Part shown: positions 50,878 through 59,771 of the stretch, one piece after another | How positions within the stretch are numbered: the first letter of the stretch is position 1 | How the letters are laid out: each line of letters starts with the position of its first letter | Origin: Polyangiaceae bacterium | GTDB taxonomy: Bacteria > Myxococcota_A > Polyangia > Polyangiales > Polyangiaceae | Assembly (NCBI GenBank): GCA_013214025.1 | Contig: JABSRN010000041.1 | Coordinates: 1-64,000, forward strand | Direction of reading: 5' to 3' | DNA: 64,000 nt | Position numbers and translations under genes: made by a program | The notes under the pieces: generated by a model | Database searches by the model: none | What the model was told of the DNA's origin: nothing | The model's input: only the letters and a program-made list of their open reading frames with translations

Positions 50878-51307
50878 ATGGTTGACTCGGCTACGTCGCA
50901 GCCCCGCGTTTTGTTGGTGGAAGACGAAGCAGAAGTGGCACGCGCCATCGCGCTAATTGTTCGCGGATATCGCTACGATGATGATGATGATGATGTTGTT
51001 GTTGTTGTTGTTGTTGCCGGATGTTGTGCCGAGTTACCGGAAGAGCAGTCGGCGATTCGACGTTGGGGTTTTTGATATTGATTTGCCAGACGGAGACGGT
51101 GTCGCGTTGGCACATACGGCGCTGGAACGGCGCTTGGCTCAAGAGCTCGGCCCATTGGCGAAGAAGATGGAAGGCGTCATGCGTTTGGTGCAACATATTC
51201 GTCAGGCTCTAAAGTCGAGCAGACGGCGTACGGCTGGAGAACTCGGAATGGACGTAGTCAGCTCATCGCCGGGTCCGCCCTCCGGGTTGCGGATCACAAA
51301 AAAATAA
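50878..51307 (+). pseudogene. Decayed response-regulator receiver gene with trinucleotide expansion
   Basis: The frame from ATG 50878 starts as a receiver domain (PRVLLVEDEAEVARAIALIV) with the acidic pair, then runs into six Asp and seven Val codons of a (GAT)6(GTT)7 tract and stops at 51075. The next receiver part, RRFDVGVFDIDLPDGDGVAL with the phosphoacceptor Asp, is in a different frame (from about 51045) and continues to 51307 as a helix-like tail (LAQELGPLAKKMEGVMRLVQ) without the later receiver motifs. So a base was gained or lost after the repeats and the end is missing or replaced. No intact regulator can be made. Confidence 0.6.
50977..51015 (+). repeat. (GAT)6(GTT)7 microsatellite
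   Basis: Six GAT units (50977-50994) are followed by seven GTT units (50995-51015), 39 bases in all and uninterrupted. Such tracts are rare in bacterial genomes of this composition. The units are in frame, so expansion lengthens an Asp-Val run; the frameshift of the gene lies further on. Confidence 0.95.
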
Positions 51308-51353
51308 TTCGCTGAAGTTTCGAGCCACCGGACGAACGGTGTAAGTAGGACGG

Positions 51354-52097
51354 ATGACCGAGCCGACAGCCGCGTACCTGAGCCGCGCGAAAAATGTGTC
51401 CCTGTTGGCCCTTGCGGGGCTAGTCCTTGTGCCGGGCGGGACCTTCCTCGGTATCCTGCCGCCTTTCGTGGGTTTTCAGCTATTCATGCTGGCGATTCTG
51501 GTGGCCATCGGCACGGCCGCGTACGTGGGCATTCGGCCTCGTGTGGGGCGCTTCAAGAATCAAACGCGCCCGAGTTTCCGAGTGGCTGGGATCCCGTTGT
51601 TGATCGGGGTCGTGGCGTTGAGCATCCCGTTGCTGCAACGCCTGTCTTCGAGCAGTACGCCGATCATCAATGACATCACGACGGACCTAGCAGAGCCTCC
51701 AGCCTTCCGCGCCGCGTTGAAGTTGGACGCGAACCAGGGACGAGATATGAGCTATCCGCCGGACTTTGCGGAGCTTCAACGAGGAGCCTATTCCGATTTG
51801 AAATCGCTCCAGTTAGGGGCGTCACCCGCCACGGTGTTTAGCGAAGTCGAGAAACTTTGTATTGAGCTGGGCTGGGAGATCACCGGCGTCGACCGTGAGG
51901 AACTTCGCATTGAGGGCACTGAGACGACCCGAATCTTTCGATTTGTTGACGATGTGGTAATTCGCGTCCGGCCGTTGCGGGACGGCACAAAGATCGACGT
52001 TCGCTCGAAATCCCGGGCCGGAAAGGGCGACATGGGAGCTAACGCGGCCCGAATTCGTCGATTTTTCGACGCAATGAGCCGACGCCTACCGAAGTAG
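51354..52097 (+). CDS. DUF1499 membrane protein
   Basis: 247 residues. Three membrane helices in the first 105 residues (VSLLALAGLVLVPGGTFLGI, then FQLFMLAILVAIGTAAYVGI and IPLLIGVVALSIPLL). The DUF1499 domain follows: IINDITTDLAEPPAFRAAL, then GAYSDLKSLQLGASPATVFS and DVRSKSRAGKGDMGANAARI. The family has no known function. The soluble domain probably lies on the periplasmic side. It is 47 bases upstream of the patatin gene on the same strand, so the two may be co-transcribed. Confidence 0.88.
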   Translation: MTEPTAAYLSRAKNVSLLALAGLVLVPGGTFLGILPPFVGFQLFMLAILVAIGTAAYVGIRPRVGRFKNQTRPSFRVAGIPLLIGVVALSIPLLQRLSSSSTPIINDITTDLAEPPAFRAALKLDANQGRDMSYPPDFAELQRGAYSDLKSLQLGASPATVFSEVEKLCIELGWEITGVDREELRIEGTETTRIFRFVDDVVIRVRPLRDGTKIDVRSKSRAGKGDMGANAARIRRFFDAMSRRLPK

Positions 52098-52144
52098 AAA
52101 GGCGCTTACTTGTCCAACGGCGTAGCAGTCGTAATATTTAGGCC

Positions 52145-53362
52145 ATGAGCGTCGCATCTCCAATCGGATTGGTGCTGGCGGGGGGCGGTGCGCGCGGAGC
52201 GTACGAAGTTGGGATCCTCGCGGGCATCTCCGAAGTCCTCAACATGCTGCCGAAGGACCGACCGCGCTTCAACGTGTTGGCGGGCACCTCCGTCGGCGCG
52301 ATCAACGCCGCTTTTTTGGCGGCGAACGCTCACCGCGGCGACTACGCAATCGCAGATTTGGTTTCCGTCTGGAAGAATCTAGATGTGGGCAGCCACCTGC
52401 GATTGAACCTGCGCGGTCGTGCGAAAAAAGCGGGACTCAGTATCCCGCCAGGGCCGGGCCTATTCGGGAAGTCGTTTATCGATCCGCGTCCGTTGGAAAA
52501 TCTGGTCCGGGCGTCCATCGATTGGGATCGCGTGCATTCCAACATCAGTCGTGGCGCGGTATCGGCTCTAGCCGTGGCCGCCTTCAACCTCGGCTCAGGT
52601 CGCACAGGGATTTTCGTTGAAACGGCGCCCGGTGTGACCTTCCGTCCGTCCGCAGACCCCCGACGTCGCGCTCGGCTGGAGCCCATCACGGCTGAGCACG
52701 TGCTGGGCTCGGCGGCGATTCCCGTTCTTTTTCCGGCGCGCAAGATCAATGGAGCGTACTACTGCGACGGAGGTGTTCGATTCAACACGCCTATATCGCC
52801 GGCCATTCGATCCGGTGCCAAACGACTGGTCGTCATCTCTTTGCAGTCGGATCTTCGTCATCCCGGCGCGGAGCCGCCGCCGTTGCGCAGCTATCCGAGT
52901 GCGGCATTGGTGTTTGGTAAGCTGTTGAATGCGCTGTTGTTGGATCCCTTTCAATACGATCTCGCCGTCATGCGCCGTTTCAATCAATTGGTCAGTGTTC
53001 TGGAAGAGACGCTCAGTGCTGCCGAGTTTCAGCGAGTGCAGGACGTGATTGTGGAGACGCGCGGCGCTCGCTATCGCAAGCTCGGGACGCTCGTCTTTAC
53101 CCCCTCCCAGGACGTGGGCCTACTGGCGGGGGAACACCTCCGGTCTCAGGGTGGGGGCTGGCCCGGTATGGATACTCTTCCCAAGTTTCTTCTGAACCGC
53201 GCGGCGCAGTCAGACGCGACCTGGGAGGCGGACTGGGCCTCCTATATGCTGTTCGATGGTACCTTCGCGTCCCGACTGGTGGAACTGGGACTCCGGGATG
53301 CCTTGGCCCGGGCCGACGACATCCACACATTCTTCTCCTCCGAAGAACCGGTGCAGCTTTAG
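52145..53362 (+). CDS. Patatin-like phospholipase
   Basis: 405 residues. GLVLAGGGARGAYEVGIL is the oxyanion loop, VLAGTSVGAINAAF carries the nucleophile Ser (GxSxG) and YYCDGGVRFNTP the catalytic Asp of the dyad (DGG), so it is an active-looking lipid acyl hydrolase. No signal peptide; bacterial members act in the cytoplasm or are exported by special systems. The C-terminal 150 residues (RRFNQLVSVLEETLSAAEFQ and on) extend beyond the core. It overlaps the hemD-like gene tail to tail by 4 bases. Confidence 0.92.
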   Translation: MSVASPIGLVLAGGGARGAYEVGILAGISEVLNMLPKDRPRFNVLAGTSVGAINAAFLAANAHRGDYAIADLVSVWKNLDVGSHLRLNLRGRAKKAGLSIPPGPGLFGKSFIDPRPLENLVRASIDWDRVHSNISRGAVSALAVAAFNLGSGRTGIFVETAPGVTFRPSADPRRRARLEPITAEHVLGSAAIPVLFPARKINGAYYCDGGVRFNTPISPAIRSGAKRLVVISLQSDLRHPGAEPPPLRSYPSAALVFGKLLNALLLDPFQYDLAVMRRFNQLVSVLEETLSAAEFQRVQDVIVETRGARYRKLGTLVFTPSQDVGLLAGEHLRSQGGGWPGMDTLPKFLLNRAAQSDATWEADWASYMLFDGTFASRLVELGLRDALARADDIHTFFSSEEPVQL

Positions 53363-54246
53363 TCTGGTGGCAAGGACTTGGGCGAGCCGCCCCGTTTGGC
53401 TTGGAGCAGCGAAGACGCCTCTTCGGAAAGAGCAACGATGAGGTGCCCCATCTTGGGGTGGACGGGCTCAATGTCCGGAGTCAATTGATGCTCTCGCAGC
53501 ACGTCGCTAGTGACCGGGCCGACCGAGGCGATCAAGCTATGGGACTCAAGCACTTCGCGTAGCGCTGTCTCGATGCCCAGCTCACGGGCGCAAAGCAGTA
53601 CATTGACGACTTGGTGCCCACTGGTGAACATGACGGCGTCGATTCGGCGCGCGGTGATTTCACGCAATGCGTATTGCAGCTCGGTGATGTCGGGAGGGAG
53701 TTCCCACGCGTAGATGGGAATGGGGGTGACCGCGGCGCCTCCCCGCTCCAAATGTTCGATGAGCTCGTGTCGACGCATTCCGTATTCTTGAATGAAAACA
53801 GGCCTGCCGCTGACGTCGAGCTGTTCGTCTAAAGTGGTGGCCAACTCTCGCCAGGTATTGGGCTCAGGAGCTGTGGCGGTCGGCGAGAGGCCGATATCCC
53901 GAGCCCCTTTGGCGGCTTTGGGCCCACGGCAAATTACGGTCAACGGGGCGAGACGTGCACGGACTTCGTCTTCCGGGTAGCGGGAGCACATCGCCTGGAA
54001 CATCATTCGGGCGCCGACTCCGGTGAGCAGTACGAGCACCCCCTCCGAAGTGTCGGCGAGAGTCTCGAAGAAGCGAAACGCGTGTTCTTGTTTCGCGAGC
54101 GAGACCTCGGTCATCGACGGCGCTCGTAGACACTCACCGCCCCGCTTGTTGACGAGTCGAACGATGTCGTCGGCGCGTCGACTCTCAAAGCTGACGATGC
54201 GCAGACCGGCGAGCAGTTCGGATGTGTTGCGATTCAATCTAGCCAT
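53359..54246 (-). CDS. Uroporphyrinogen-III synthase-like protein (HEM4 fold)
   Basis: 295 residues. The two-lobed HEM4 fold is recognisable: LRIVSFESRRADDIVRLVNK, then VLLTGVGARMMFQAM, TVICRGPKAAKGARDIGL, PVFIQEYGMRRHELIEHLER, and the second-lobe segments DAVMFTSGHQVVNVLL and LIASVGPVTSDVLREH. These match HemD, which closes and inverts ring D in tetrapyrrole synthesis. No other heme gene is near, and some HEM4 proteins act as fused or stand-alone regulators, so enzyme activity is likely but not certain. Confidence 0.8.
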   Translation of the reverse strand: MARLNRNTSELLAGLRIVSFESRRADDIVRLVNKRGGECLRAPSMTEVSLAKQEHAFRFFETLADTSEGVLVLLTGVGARMMFQAMCSRYPEDEVRARLAPLTVICRGPKAAKGARDIGLSPTATAPEPNTWRELATTLDEQLDVSGRPVFIQEYGMRRHELIEHLERGGAAVTPIPIYAWELPPDITELQYALREITARRIDAVMFTSGHQVVNVLLCARELGIETALREVLESHSLIASVGPVTSDVLREHQLTPDIEPVHPKMGHLIVALSEEASSLLQAKRGGSPKSLPPD

Positions 54247-54250
54247 GGTC

Positions 54251-54598
54251 TCAGGCTACGGGAAGAAGATGTTCCCCGATGGTGCCGAGCAGACTCATCA
54301 TCGCCGACGCACCGAGCGCGGTACGGAAGTCACGAATCTTCAAGCTGTCGAGTAGGGCGTCCGTGAGCTTCAACAACAGTGCGGTCACCACCCAGCGGCC
54401 GAGGAACGCGAACAAGAAGCCGAGCCCGAAGGTGCTGATGCCGACAAAAACAAAGAGCAGCTTTCCAATCGCGAGGCTGAGTAGGCCAAACACTGCGGAC
54501 ACCCAGAGGCTGCCGGAAACGCCTTTTACTTCGATTCCTGGGAGGGCCCACGCTGTTACCCAGATGCTGGCGGCCAGAATCAGCCAATGAATGAACAT
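54251..54598 (-). CDS. Phage-holin family 4 (COG1950-type) membrane protein
   Basis: 115 residues from ATG 54598 (MFIHWLILAASI). Four hydrophobic helices with the family motifs HWLILAASIWVTAWALPGIE, then SLAIGKLLFVFVGISTFGLG and FAFLGRWVVTALLLKLTDAL. Despite the name these are chromosomal envelope proteins of unknown function found in many bacteria, not evidence of a prophage. It ends 4 bases after the hemD-like start, so the two are probably co-transcribed. Confidence 0.85.
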   Translation of the reverse strand: MFIHWLILAASIWVTAWALPGIEVKGVSGSLWVSAVFGLLSLAIGKLLFVFVGISTFGLGFLFAFLGRWVVTALLLKLTDALLDSLKIRDFRTALGASAMMSLLGTIGEHLLPVA

Positions 54599-54716
54599 GA
54601 GGGAGAGGCTACCAGCGCCCGTCGTGTTGTCACGCGTCTTGTCCACTGGTTCGCATCGCACCGCGATTGTGGGTAGGGTGATGCTCCGGGCGTTTAGGCT
54701 CGAGCAGGGACAAGGC

Positions 54717-56345
54717 ATGTGGCATTTATACGAACCTCGACGGCTGATTTTACGTGCGCTTCATTCGGGGGGCCGGGTGTCGGTGAGTGCCGGATTGCTG
54801 GTGAGCGCTGGTTTGCTGGTGGCTACCGGGGCACGCGCGCAAGGGGCTGAGGAGGCGGCGACGGCAGAGCCCAAGCAGGGAGTCAGCCCAGCATTCGAGG
54901 CGAAACCTAGCGGGGATCCTGCTCCTGGGACGGCCGCGGGCACGCCGCCTACCAAGGCCACACGGCCCACCGAGGCTCGAGCAGTCCCCGCACCGGCTGC
55001 CGGCGCGCCCGCCTCAGCTCCCGCGGAAGCGGCGACCCCTGCGCCTGCTGAAACATCCACTGCGACACCCGCAGCGGGAGCCAGCACAGTCGAATCACCA
55101 CCACCGCCGGCGGGGGAGCCGTTGGGCGCGTCGAAGGAAGAGAACAAGGCGTCTGCAGCTTCAGCGCCCGAGACCGAGTCGCGCCCGCCGGACGAAGCGG
55201 TGGATGTTGCTAGCCCCTGGGCTGTTTCCGGTTTTGTAGATTCCTACCTGGGGTTCAACTGGGGCTTGCCCAAACCCCAAGAGGACATCAACCAATTCCG
55301 GGCCTTCGACGCCAGCAACGGCTTCGCAGTCTCAGGTGCGGGGCTCAATGCGGCCTACGATGTCGGAGTGGTGGCTGCGACCCTCAGTCTGAGGATCGGA
55401 CCGACCGCGCAGACTTTTGCAGGCGAGGCCGAGTCTCAGCGCGACTTGGCAAACGTAAAACAAGCCGTCGCGACATGGCGACCCATGGGGGGCGACGGAA
55501 GCCTGACTCTAGACTTTGGGAAATTCGACACCATCTTTGGTGCGGAAGTTGCAGAAAGTCAGGATAACTATAACTACACCCGCGGTTTTCTCAACTGGCT
55601 AGGGCAGCCCTTCTATCACACGGGCATGAGAGCAGCGTTGGAACTGACATCGCGTTGGACAGCAACCGCGCTGGTCGTCAATGGTTGGGATTCTTCCGGC
55701 GACGTGAATCAAATGAAGTCCGTCGGATTGCAGCTGGGCTATGGGAGCGAACGCTTTGATGCGTCATTGGGCTACTTGGTGGGTCCGGAGGAACGGGACT
55801 TTGTTCTGGTGCCGTGTCGAGGTAGTACCGGTTACACGCGGGGACAGGTGGAGACGCCGTGCTCGGTTTCGGGGGAAGAATCTGAGTACCCTGCGGATTT
55901 TGACGCAGCCAACTTCCAAGGTTTGCGGCACCTGGTGGACGTTGTCGCGCGAGCAAATCCCGTTGACGCTCTAGAGCTGCTGCTGAACCTCCACTACGGC
56001 TGGGAGCAGCTGATCGAGAATGCGGAGCTCGAAAAGTTTCGGCGCGTCTGGTGGTTGGGGGGATCCCTGGCTGCCCAGTACGCATTCAACGAGCAATGGA
56101 ACGTCGCGGGTCGCGTCGAACGTTTCGAGGACAACGGTGGCTCGCGTGTCGACGGGGATCTTGATTCTGAACTGGTGTTGCACTCCTTCACCGCGACCGT
56201 GGTGCACAGTCCGCATCCCGTTCTTCGTTTGATGCTCGACAATCGACTCGATGTGGCTGACCAGGACGTCTTCCCACAAAAGCTTCGGAGCTTGGGGACG
56301 ACTCAGTTCACGACAACTTTTGGCGTCGTGCTGGCGACCCCCTGA
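54717..56345 (+). CDS. Outer-membrane porin (BBP2-like beta-barrel) with long disordered linker
   Basis: 542 residues from ATG 54717, ribosome site AGGGACAAGG. Signal peptide with cleavage near GARAQG. A Pro/Ala/Thr/Glu-rich stretch of about 115 residues precedes the barrel, which begins VSGFVDSYLGFNWGLP. Typical BBP2 (OmpL-like) strands follow (LTLDFGKFDTIFGAEVAESQ, then YTRGFLNWLGQPFYHTGMRA and ATALVVNGWDS) and the protein ends with an aromatic-poor strand (FTTTFGVVLATP). It would form a diffusion channel in the outer membrane. The long linker is unusual for a porin and could reach into the peptidoglycan. Confidence 0.85.
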   Translation: MWHLYEPRRLILRALHSGGRVSVSAGLLVSAGLLVATGARAQGAEEAATAEPKQGVSPAFEAKPSGDPAPGTAAGTPPTKATRPTEARAVPAPAAGAPASAPAEAATPAPAETSTATPAAGASTVESPPPPAGEPLGASKEENKASAASAPETESRPPDEAVDVASPWAVSGFVDSYLGFNWGLPKPQEDINQFRAFDASNGFAVSGAGLNAAYDVGVVAATLSLRIGPTAQTFAGEAESQRDLANVKQAVATWRPMGGDGSLTLDFGKFDTIFGAEVAESQDNYNYTRGFLNWLGQPFYHTGMRAALELTSRWTATALVVNGWDSSGDVNQMKSVGLQLGYGSERFDASLGYLVGPEERDFVLVPCRGSTGYTRGQVETPCSVSGEESEYPADFDAANFQGLRHLVDVVARANPVDALELLLNLHYGWEQLIENAELEKFRRVWWLGGSLAAQYAFNEQWNVAGRVERFEDNGGSRVDGDLDSELVLHSFTATVVHSPHPVLRLMLDNRLDVADQDVFPQKLRSLGTTQFTTTFGVVLATP

Positions 56346-56571
56346 TTCATTATTCAACGGGCTTGAGATGGCGCCGCGAGATGCGGGAGCTCGTGACACG
56401 GGGCCGCTTAGTCAGCGCACCAGCGTTCCGGCCCGCTGGACAGTGGCGACACCACTAAGAATTCCAGCTATTTGGGCGCAGTCTCTCCGTGGCGGCACCA
56501 CCCAGCTCGGGCTCTTTGGATCTGGGCGCTTGCGCTTGAACACCGACGTCGCCCCCTGCTAGAAGAACGCC

Positions 56572-57522
56572 ATGTTTTCTCGAAGCTTTGGGGCGTCCTA
56601 TGGCAGTCAGTTGCGCGTACTAGCGGCAGCGATTGTCTGTGGGTTGGTAGTAACAGGCTGCAGCAAAATGTTGGCGGACGGCGCTTTCGACGCGGCGTCG
56701 AAAGCCGGCGAGGGCGTGAAGACCATTCACGACTACGAAACCGCGAAACAGATCACTTTCTCGGGTCTCGGCCAGCTGGAGAGTCTGCACAGCGTTTCTC
56801 CCGCTAACCCGGGTGGCTTGATGTTACTGACCCAGGCCTGGGCCGGCGCGGCATCGGGTTTCATTTGGGACGATTGGGAGCAAGCCTTCGAGGCGGATGA
56901 CGAGGTCATGATGGGCTACCATCAGACTCGCGCCCAAGAGGCCTACAAGCGGGCGAAGTTTTATGGCCACAAGCTTCTATCCCAGCGGGCGGAAGGTTTT
57001 GAGGCAGCTCAGAAAGACGCCAGTACGCTCAAAGTTTGGCTCAAGGAAAACTTCACTGAAAAAGAGCACGCGCCGGAAGTGCTCTGGGTTGCCTTCGCCT
57101 ACATCAATGCGATTCAGGCGGATTCCGAAAATGCAGAGCTGATCTCTGAGCTCTACGTCTCGGTGGAGATGCTCAAGCATGTAGTCCGGCTGGACGAGGA
57201 GCTGGAGCACGGGCTCGCTCGAGTGATTCTCGGCGGTGTGTTCTCTACCAAGGCCTTCGGCGAGCCCGAGGAGGGCAAGAAGCAGTTCGATCGGGCGATT
57301 GAGCTCACCGGCGGGCGCTTCGTCGCTGTTCATCTTGCCATGGCGATTACCTACTATTGCCAGACTCAGAACGAAGAGGGCTACATGTCCGCGCTGAACC
57401 AAGTACTGGAGTCTCCGGACCCCTTGCCTGAGGCGCGGATCGCGACGGTGGTTGCCAAGCGTCGGGCTCGCCGCTACCTCAACAACAGCATGTGGCAAGA
57501 CGAGTGCGGCTTCTCGCTGTAG
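56572..57522 (+). CDS. TatT-family lipoprotein (TRAP-transporter-associated)
   Basis: 316 residues. Signal peptide with the lipobox VVTGCSKM. The helical TPR-like TatT fold is recognisable: SPANPGGLMLLTQAWAGAAS, then YHQTRAQEAYKRAKFYGHKL, EVLWVAFAYINAI and VHLAMAITYYCQTQNEEGYM. TatT binds the DctP-type receptor of TRAP transporters in the periplasm (known from Treponema TP0956). No DctP, DctQ or DctM gene is within this window, so this copy is either an orphan or serves distant partners. It follows the porin on the same strand, 226 bases away. Confidence 0.85.
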   Translation: MFSRSFGASYGSQLRVLAAAIVCGLVVTGCSKMLADGAFDAASKAGEGVKTIHDYETAKQITFSGLGQLESLHSVSPANPGGLMLLTQAWAGAASGFIWDDWEQAFEADDEVMMGYHQTRAQEAYKRAKFYGHKLLSQRAEGFEAAQKDASTLKVWLKENFTEKEHAPEVLWVAFAYINAIQADSENAELISELYVSVEMLKHVVRLDEELEHGLARVILGGVFSTKAFGEPEEGKKQFDRAIELTGGRFVAVHLAMAITYYCQTQNEEGYMSALNQVLESPDPLPEARIATVVAKRRARRYLNNSMWQDECGFSL

Positions 57523-57597
57523 CTTCATTTTTTCCTCGCCCTTGGCCTAGCGTCGCGGGGCGCGCTGAACCTAGCCGCTACCGATGGCGACGCGGCT

Positions 57598-59550
57598 TCA
57601 GTCCGGGACTTTGAACGTTTTGGCGAGCACGATGGCGCTTCCCCGGTAGGCGGGGACACGGGCTCGGGAAAACTTTGCCTCTACGCAGTGGCCGACCGGC
57701 GTCCCGGCAAATTTGCCCTGGGCGGAGACTTTCAAGATTCGACCGCTGGGCATCACCGTGATGTTCACGGTGCCGCGTCCTGTGGTGCCACCGGGGCGGC
57801 GGCAGAGGCGGGCTTGCATGGAGGCATTGTTGAGGGCGGCCCGGGTGGCAGCACGGTCAAACTGTCCATCACGTTTCGGTGGGTCGGCTTCCAGTTTCAC
57901 TTCGGGATTTTTCGCTAACTGCACCTGCTTCACACCCGGGGCTGGGCTTGGCTTCGGTTTGCTAGTCTTTCCCTTGGGGCGAGGAGACCGTCGGGGGCTG
58001 CGCTTTTGGGGTGAGACTTCAGGTCCTGGGTCATCCGCGGACGGAAGGTCACTGGGCGTGTCCAGCCTGAGTACCGGCAGGTCGGAGAGATTCAGTCCCT
58101 GGGGGCCCGTAGGCTCGGCTGGCTTCGGCTTGGCCGCGGGGGGCGCCACCGCTGAAGGCGTGGCGGCGGCGACGTCCACCGCGATGTCATTGGAGCCGCC
58201 CGAACGCAGGACATAGAGTACGATTCCGGTCGCGAGAAGGGCGCCGAGCAAACCTGCCAAAGCCACCGCCATGATCGGTGTGGGGCGGCTGGCGCCGGTC
58301 TGCTGCATCATTTGCGACGAGCTTGCGTAGTCCGATGGGAGCCGCGCGGCTCCAATGCCCGTATCCGACGGGACCTCAGCCATGCTGACGGAGCGGCTGA
58401 CGCTGCCCGATGCCTCGGCTTGTGCGACCGGCTCGTCAGACACCAGCGGTGTGTTGGGCGATGTGTGCCCGTCCAGTTCCTTGATGGCGCTGCGGATAGC
58501 GTCCCGACGCTGCTTCACCTTCTTGCCGAGAACACGGGTAACCAAGCCCGCCACTCCGGCTGTAGGTACCATGATGCGTTGATCGACCAGGTAGCCCTCA
58601 AGGGCATCGCGGAAGTCGTTGGCTGATTGGAAGCGAGATTCGACCTCTCTCTCCAAAGCGTGGGCGAGAATTTCCGCGAGTTGGGTTGGGTACTTGTTGT
58701 CGATTTGGCCGGGGCGGGGGATCTTCCCCCACTTGACGAGCTCCAAGGTGTGTCGATCATCGCGACCGCGAAAGAGCCGGTACCCGGTTGTTAGCTCGAA
58801 CAGCACAATTCCTAGGGAAAACAGATCGCTGCGACGGTCGAGCTGTTTGGCTTGGGCTTGCTCTGGCGACATGTAGCCGAACTTGCCGCGAATTTTCTTG
58901 TCTTCACCGTGCCCGACCTGATCGACGGCGCTGGCAACGCCGAAATCTACCAACTTCACGGTGCCGTCTAGGCTGATGAGGATGTTGTGGGGCGACACAT
59001 CGCAGTGGACGAGGTGCTTGAGGTTTCCGTCCCAGCCGCGAACCTCGTGGGCTGCGTGAAGACCGGCTGCCGTATCCGCTATCACGCGAACGGCGATCTC
59101 TGAGGGGATGGGCCGGCGCTTGTTCGCTTCGGCGATGATGCCGTGCAGGCTCTCGCCCTCCACCCATTCCATCACCATGTAGAGGACGCCGTCGCATTCC
59201 GAGACTTCGTAAACTTTGACGACGTTCGGATGGTCGATGCTTTGGACCGTGCGGCCTTCGTCTAGGAATAGCTGCCGAAACTCGATGCTTCCCGCTAGTT
59301 GCGGCAGCATTGCTTTGATGGCAACCAGGCGCTCCGGCTGGTCGGGGCTCACTCGACCGCGCGCCACCCAGACTGCAGCCATGCCGCCCTGGCCAATACG
59401 CACGAGCAACTCGAAGGCGTTGAGTCGTGTTCCGGGCTTGAGCTCCAATTGATCCTCGTCGGCTACCTCCCCGTGGGAGAGGCGGCGCGCCAGAGGATAG
59501 CCTAACGTTGTTGGCGCGAGGATGGGTAAATCAACGCAATGCGTTAACAT
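57598..59550 (-). CDS. Transmembrane Ser/Thr protein kinase with TonB-like C-terminal domain
   Basis: 650 residues. Kinase domain at about 40-310: VRIGQGGMAAVWVARG (glycine loop), LVAIKAML (Lys), HLVHCDVSPHNILIS (catalytic loop, HCD for HRD) and VDFGVAS (DFG), so phosphotransfer residues remain. A long linker, one membrane helix (MAVALAGLLGALLATGIVLY, about residue 430), a Pro/Lys-rich periplasmic stretch and a C-terminal domain (GTVNITVMPSGRILKVSAQG, then HCVEAKFSRARVPAYRGSAI) follow. The last part resembles AgmX/TonB-type C-terminal domains of deltaproteobacteria. It may couple an envelope signal to phosphorylation. A TTG at codon LELKP with GGGGAGG upstream is a possible later start. Confidence 0.88.
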   Translation of the reverse strand: MLTHCVDLPILAPTTLGYPLARRLSHGEVADEDQLELKPGTRLNAFELLVRIGQGGMAAVWVARGRVSPDQPERLVAIKAMLPQLAGSIEFRQLFLDEGRTVQSIDHPNVVKVYEVSECDGVLYMVMEWVEGESLHGIIAEANKRRPIPSEIAVRVIADTAAGLHAAHEVRGWDGNLKHLVHCDVSPHNILISLDGTVKLVDFGVASAVDQVGHGEDKKIRGKFGYMSPEQAQAKQLDRRSDLFSLGIVLFELTTGYRLFRGRDDRHTLELVKWGKIPRPGQIDNKYPTQLAEILAHALEREVESRFQSANDFRDALEGYLVDQRIMVPTAGVAGLVTRVLGKKVKQRRDAIRSAIKELDGHTSPNTPLVSDEPVAQAEASGSVSRSVSMAEVPSDTGIGAARLPSDYASSSQMMQQTGASRPTPIMAVALAGLLGALLATGIVLYVLRSGGSNDIAVDVAAATPSAVAPPAAKPKPAEPTGPQGLNLSDLPVLRLDTPSDLPSADDPGPEVSPQKRSPRRSPRPKGKTSKPKPSPAPGVKQVQLAKNPEVKLEADPPKRDGQFDRAATRAALNNASMQARLCRRPGGTTGRGTVNITVMPSGRILKVSAQGKFAGTPVGHCVEAKFSRARVPAYRGSAIVLAKTFKVPD

Positions 59551-59657
59551 TTTTGGGGGCGCTCACCTGCGGTGTTGTGGCAAGAGACACCCTTCCCACA
59601 CTGGGGCATCTGCTAGGTCGTCGGATCCGGGCGGGGTGCGGATGGGCGCACAAATAG

Positions 59658-59678
59658 CGCGGTCCGCGGTCCGCGGTC
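59658..59678 (+). repeat. Three 7-bp tandem repeats in an intergenic gap
   Basis: CGCGGTC occurs three times in a row (59658-59664, 59665-59671, 59672-59678) in the 220-base gap between the kinase and the next membrane protein. Short, GC-rich and possibly chance; noted for completeness. Confidence 0.6.
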
Positions 59679-59771
59679 CGGACGCGGCCGCGTACGCTCC
59701 CGGGCGTTTTGCAGACCGCTTGTTTGCTCTCGGTTGAGCCGGTATGAGCCGACGGCTTACGGAAGTCTCTA

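Noticed and set aside
54251-54598. Holin-family gene as a sign of a prophage
   Set aside because: The family is widespread in chromosomes; no other phage gene, attachment site or integrase is nearby.
59658-59678. 7-bp triplication as a functional switch
   Set aside because: Intergenic, short and GC-rich; no frame or promoter spacing is affected that I can see.
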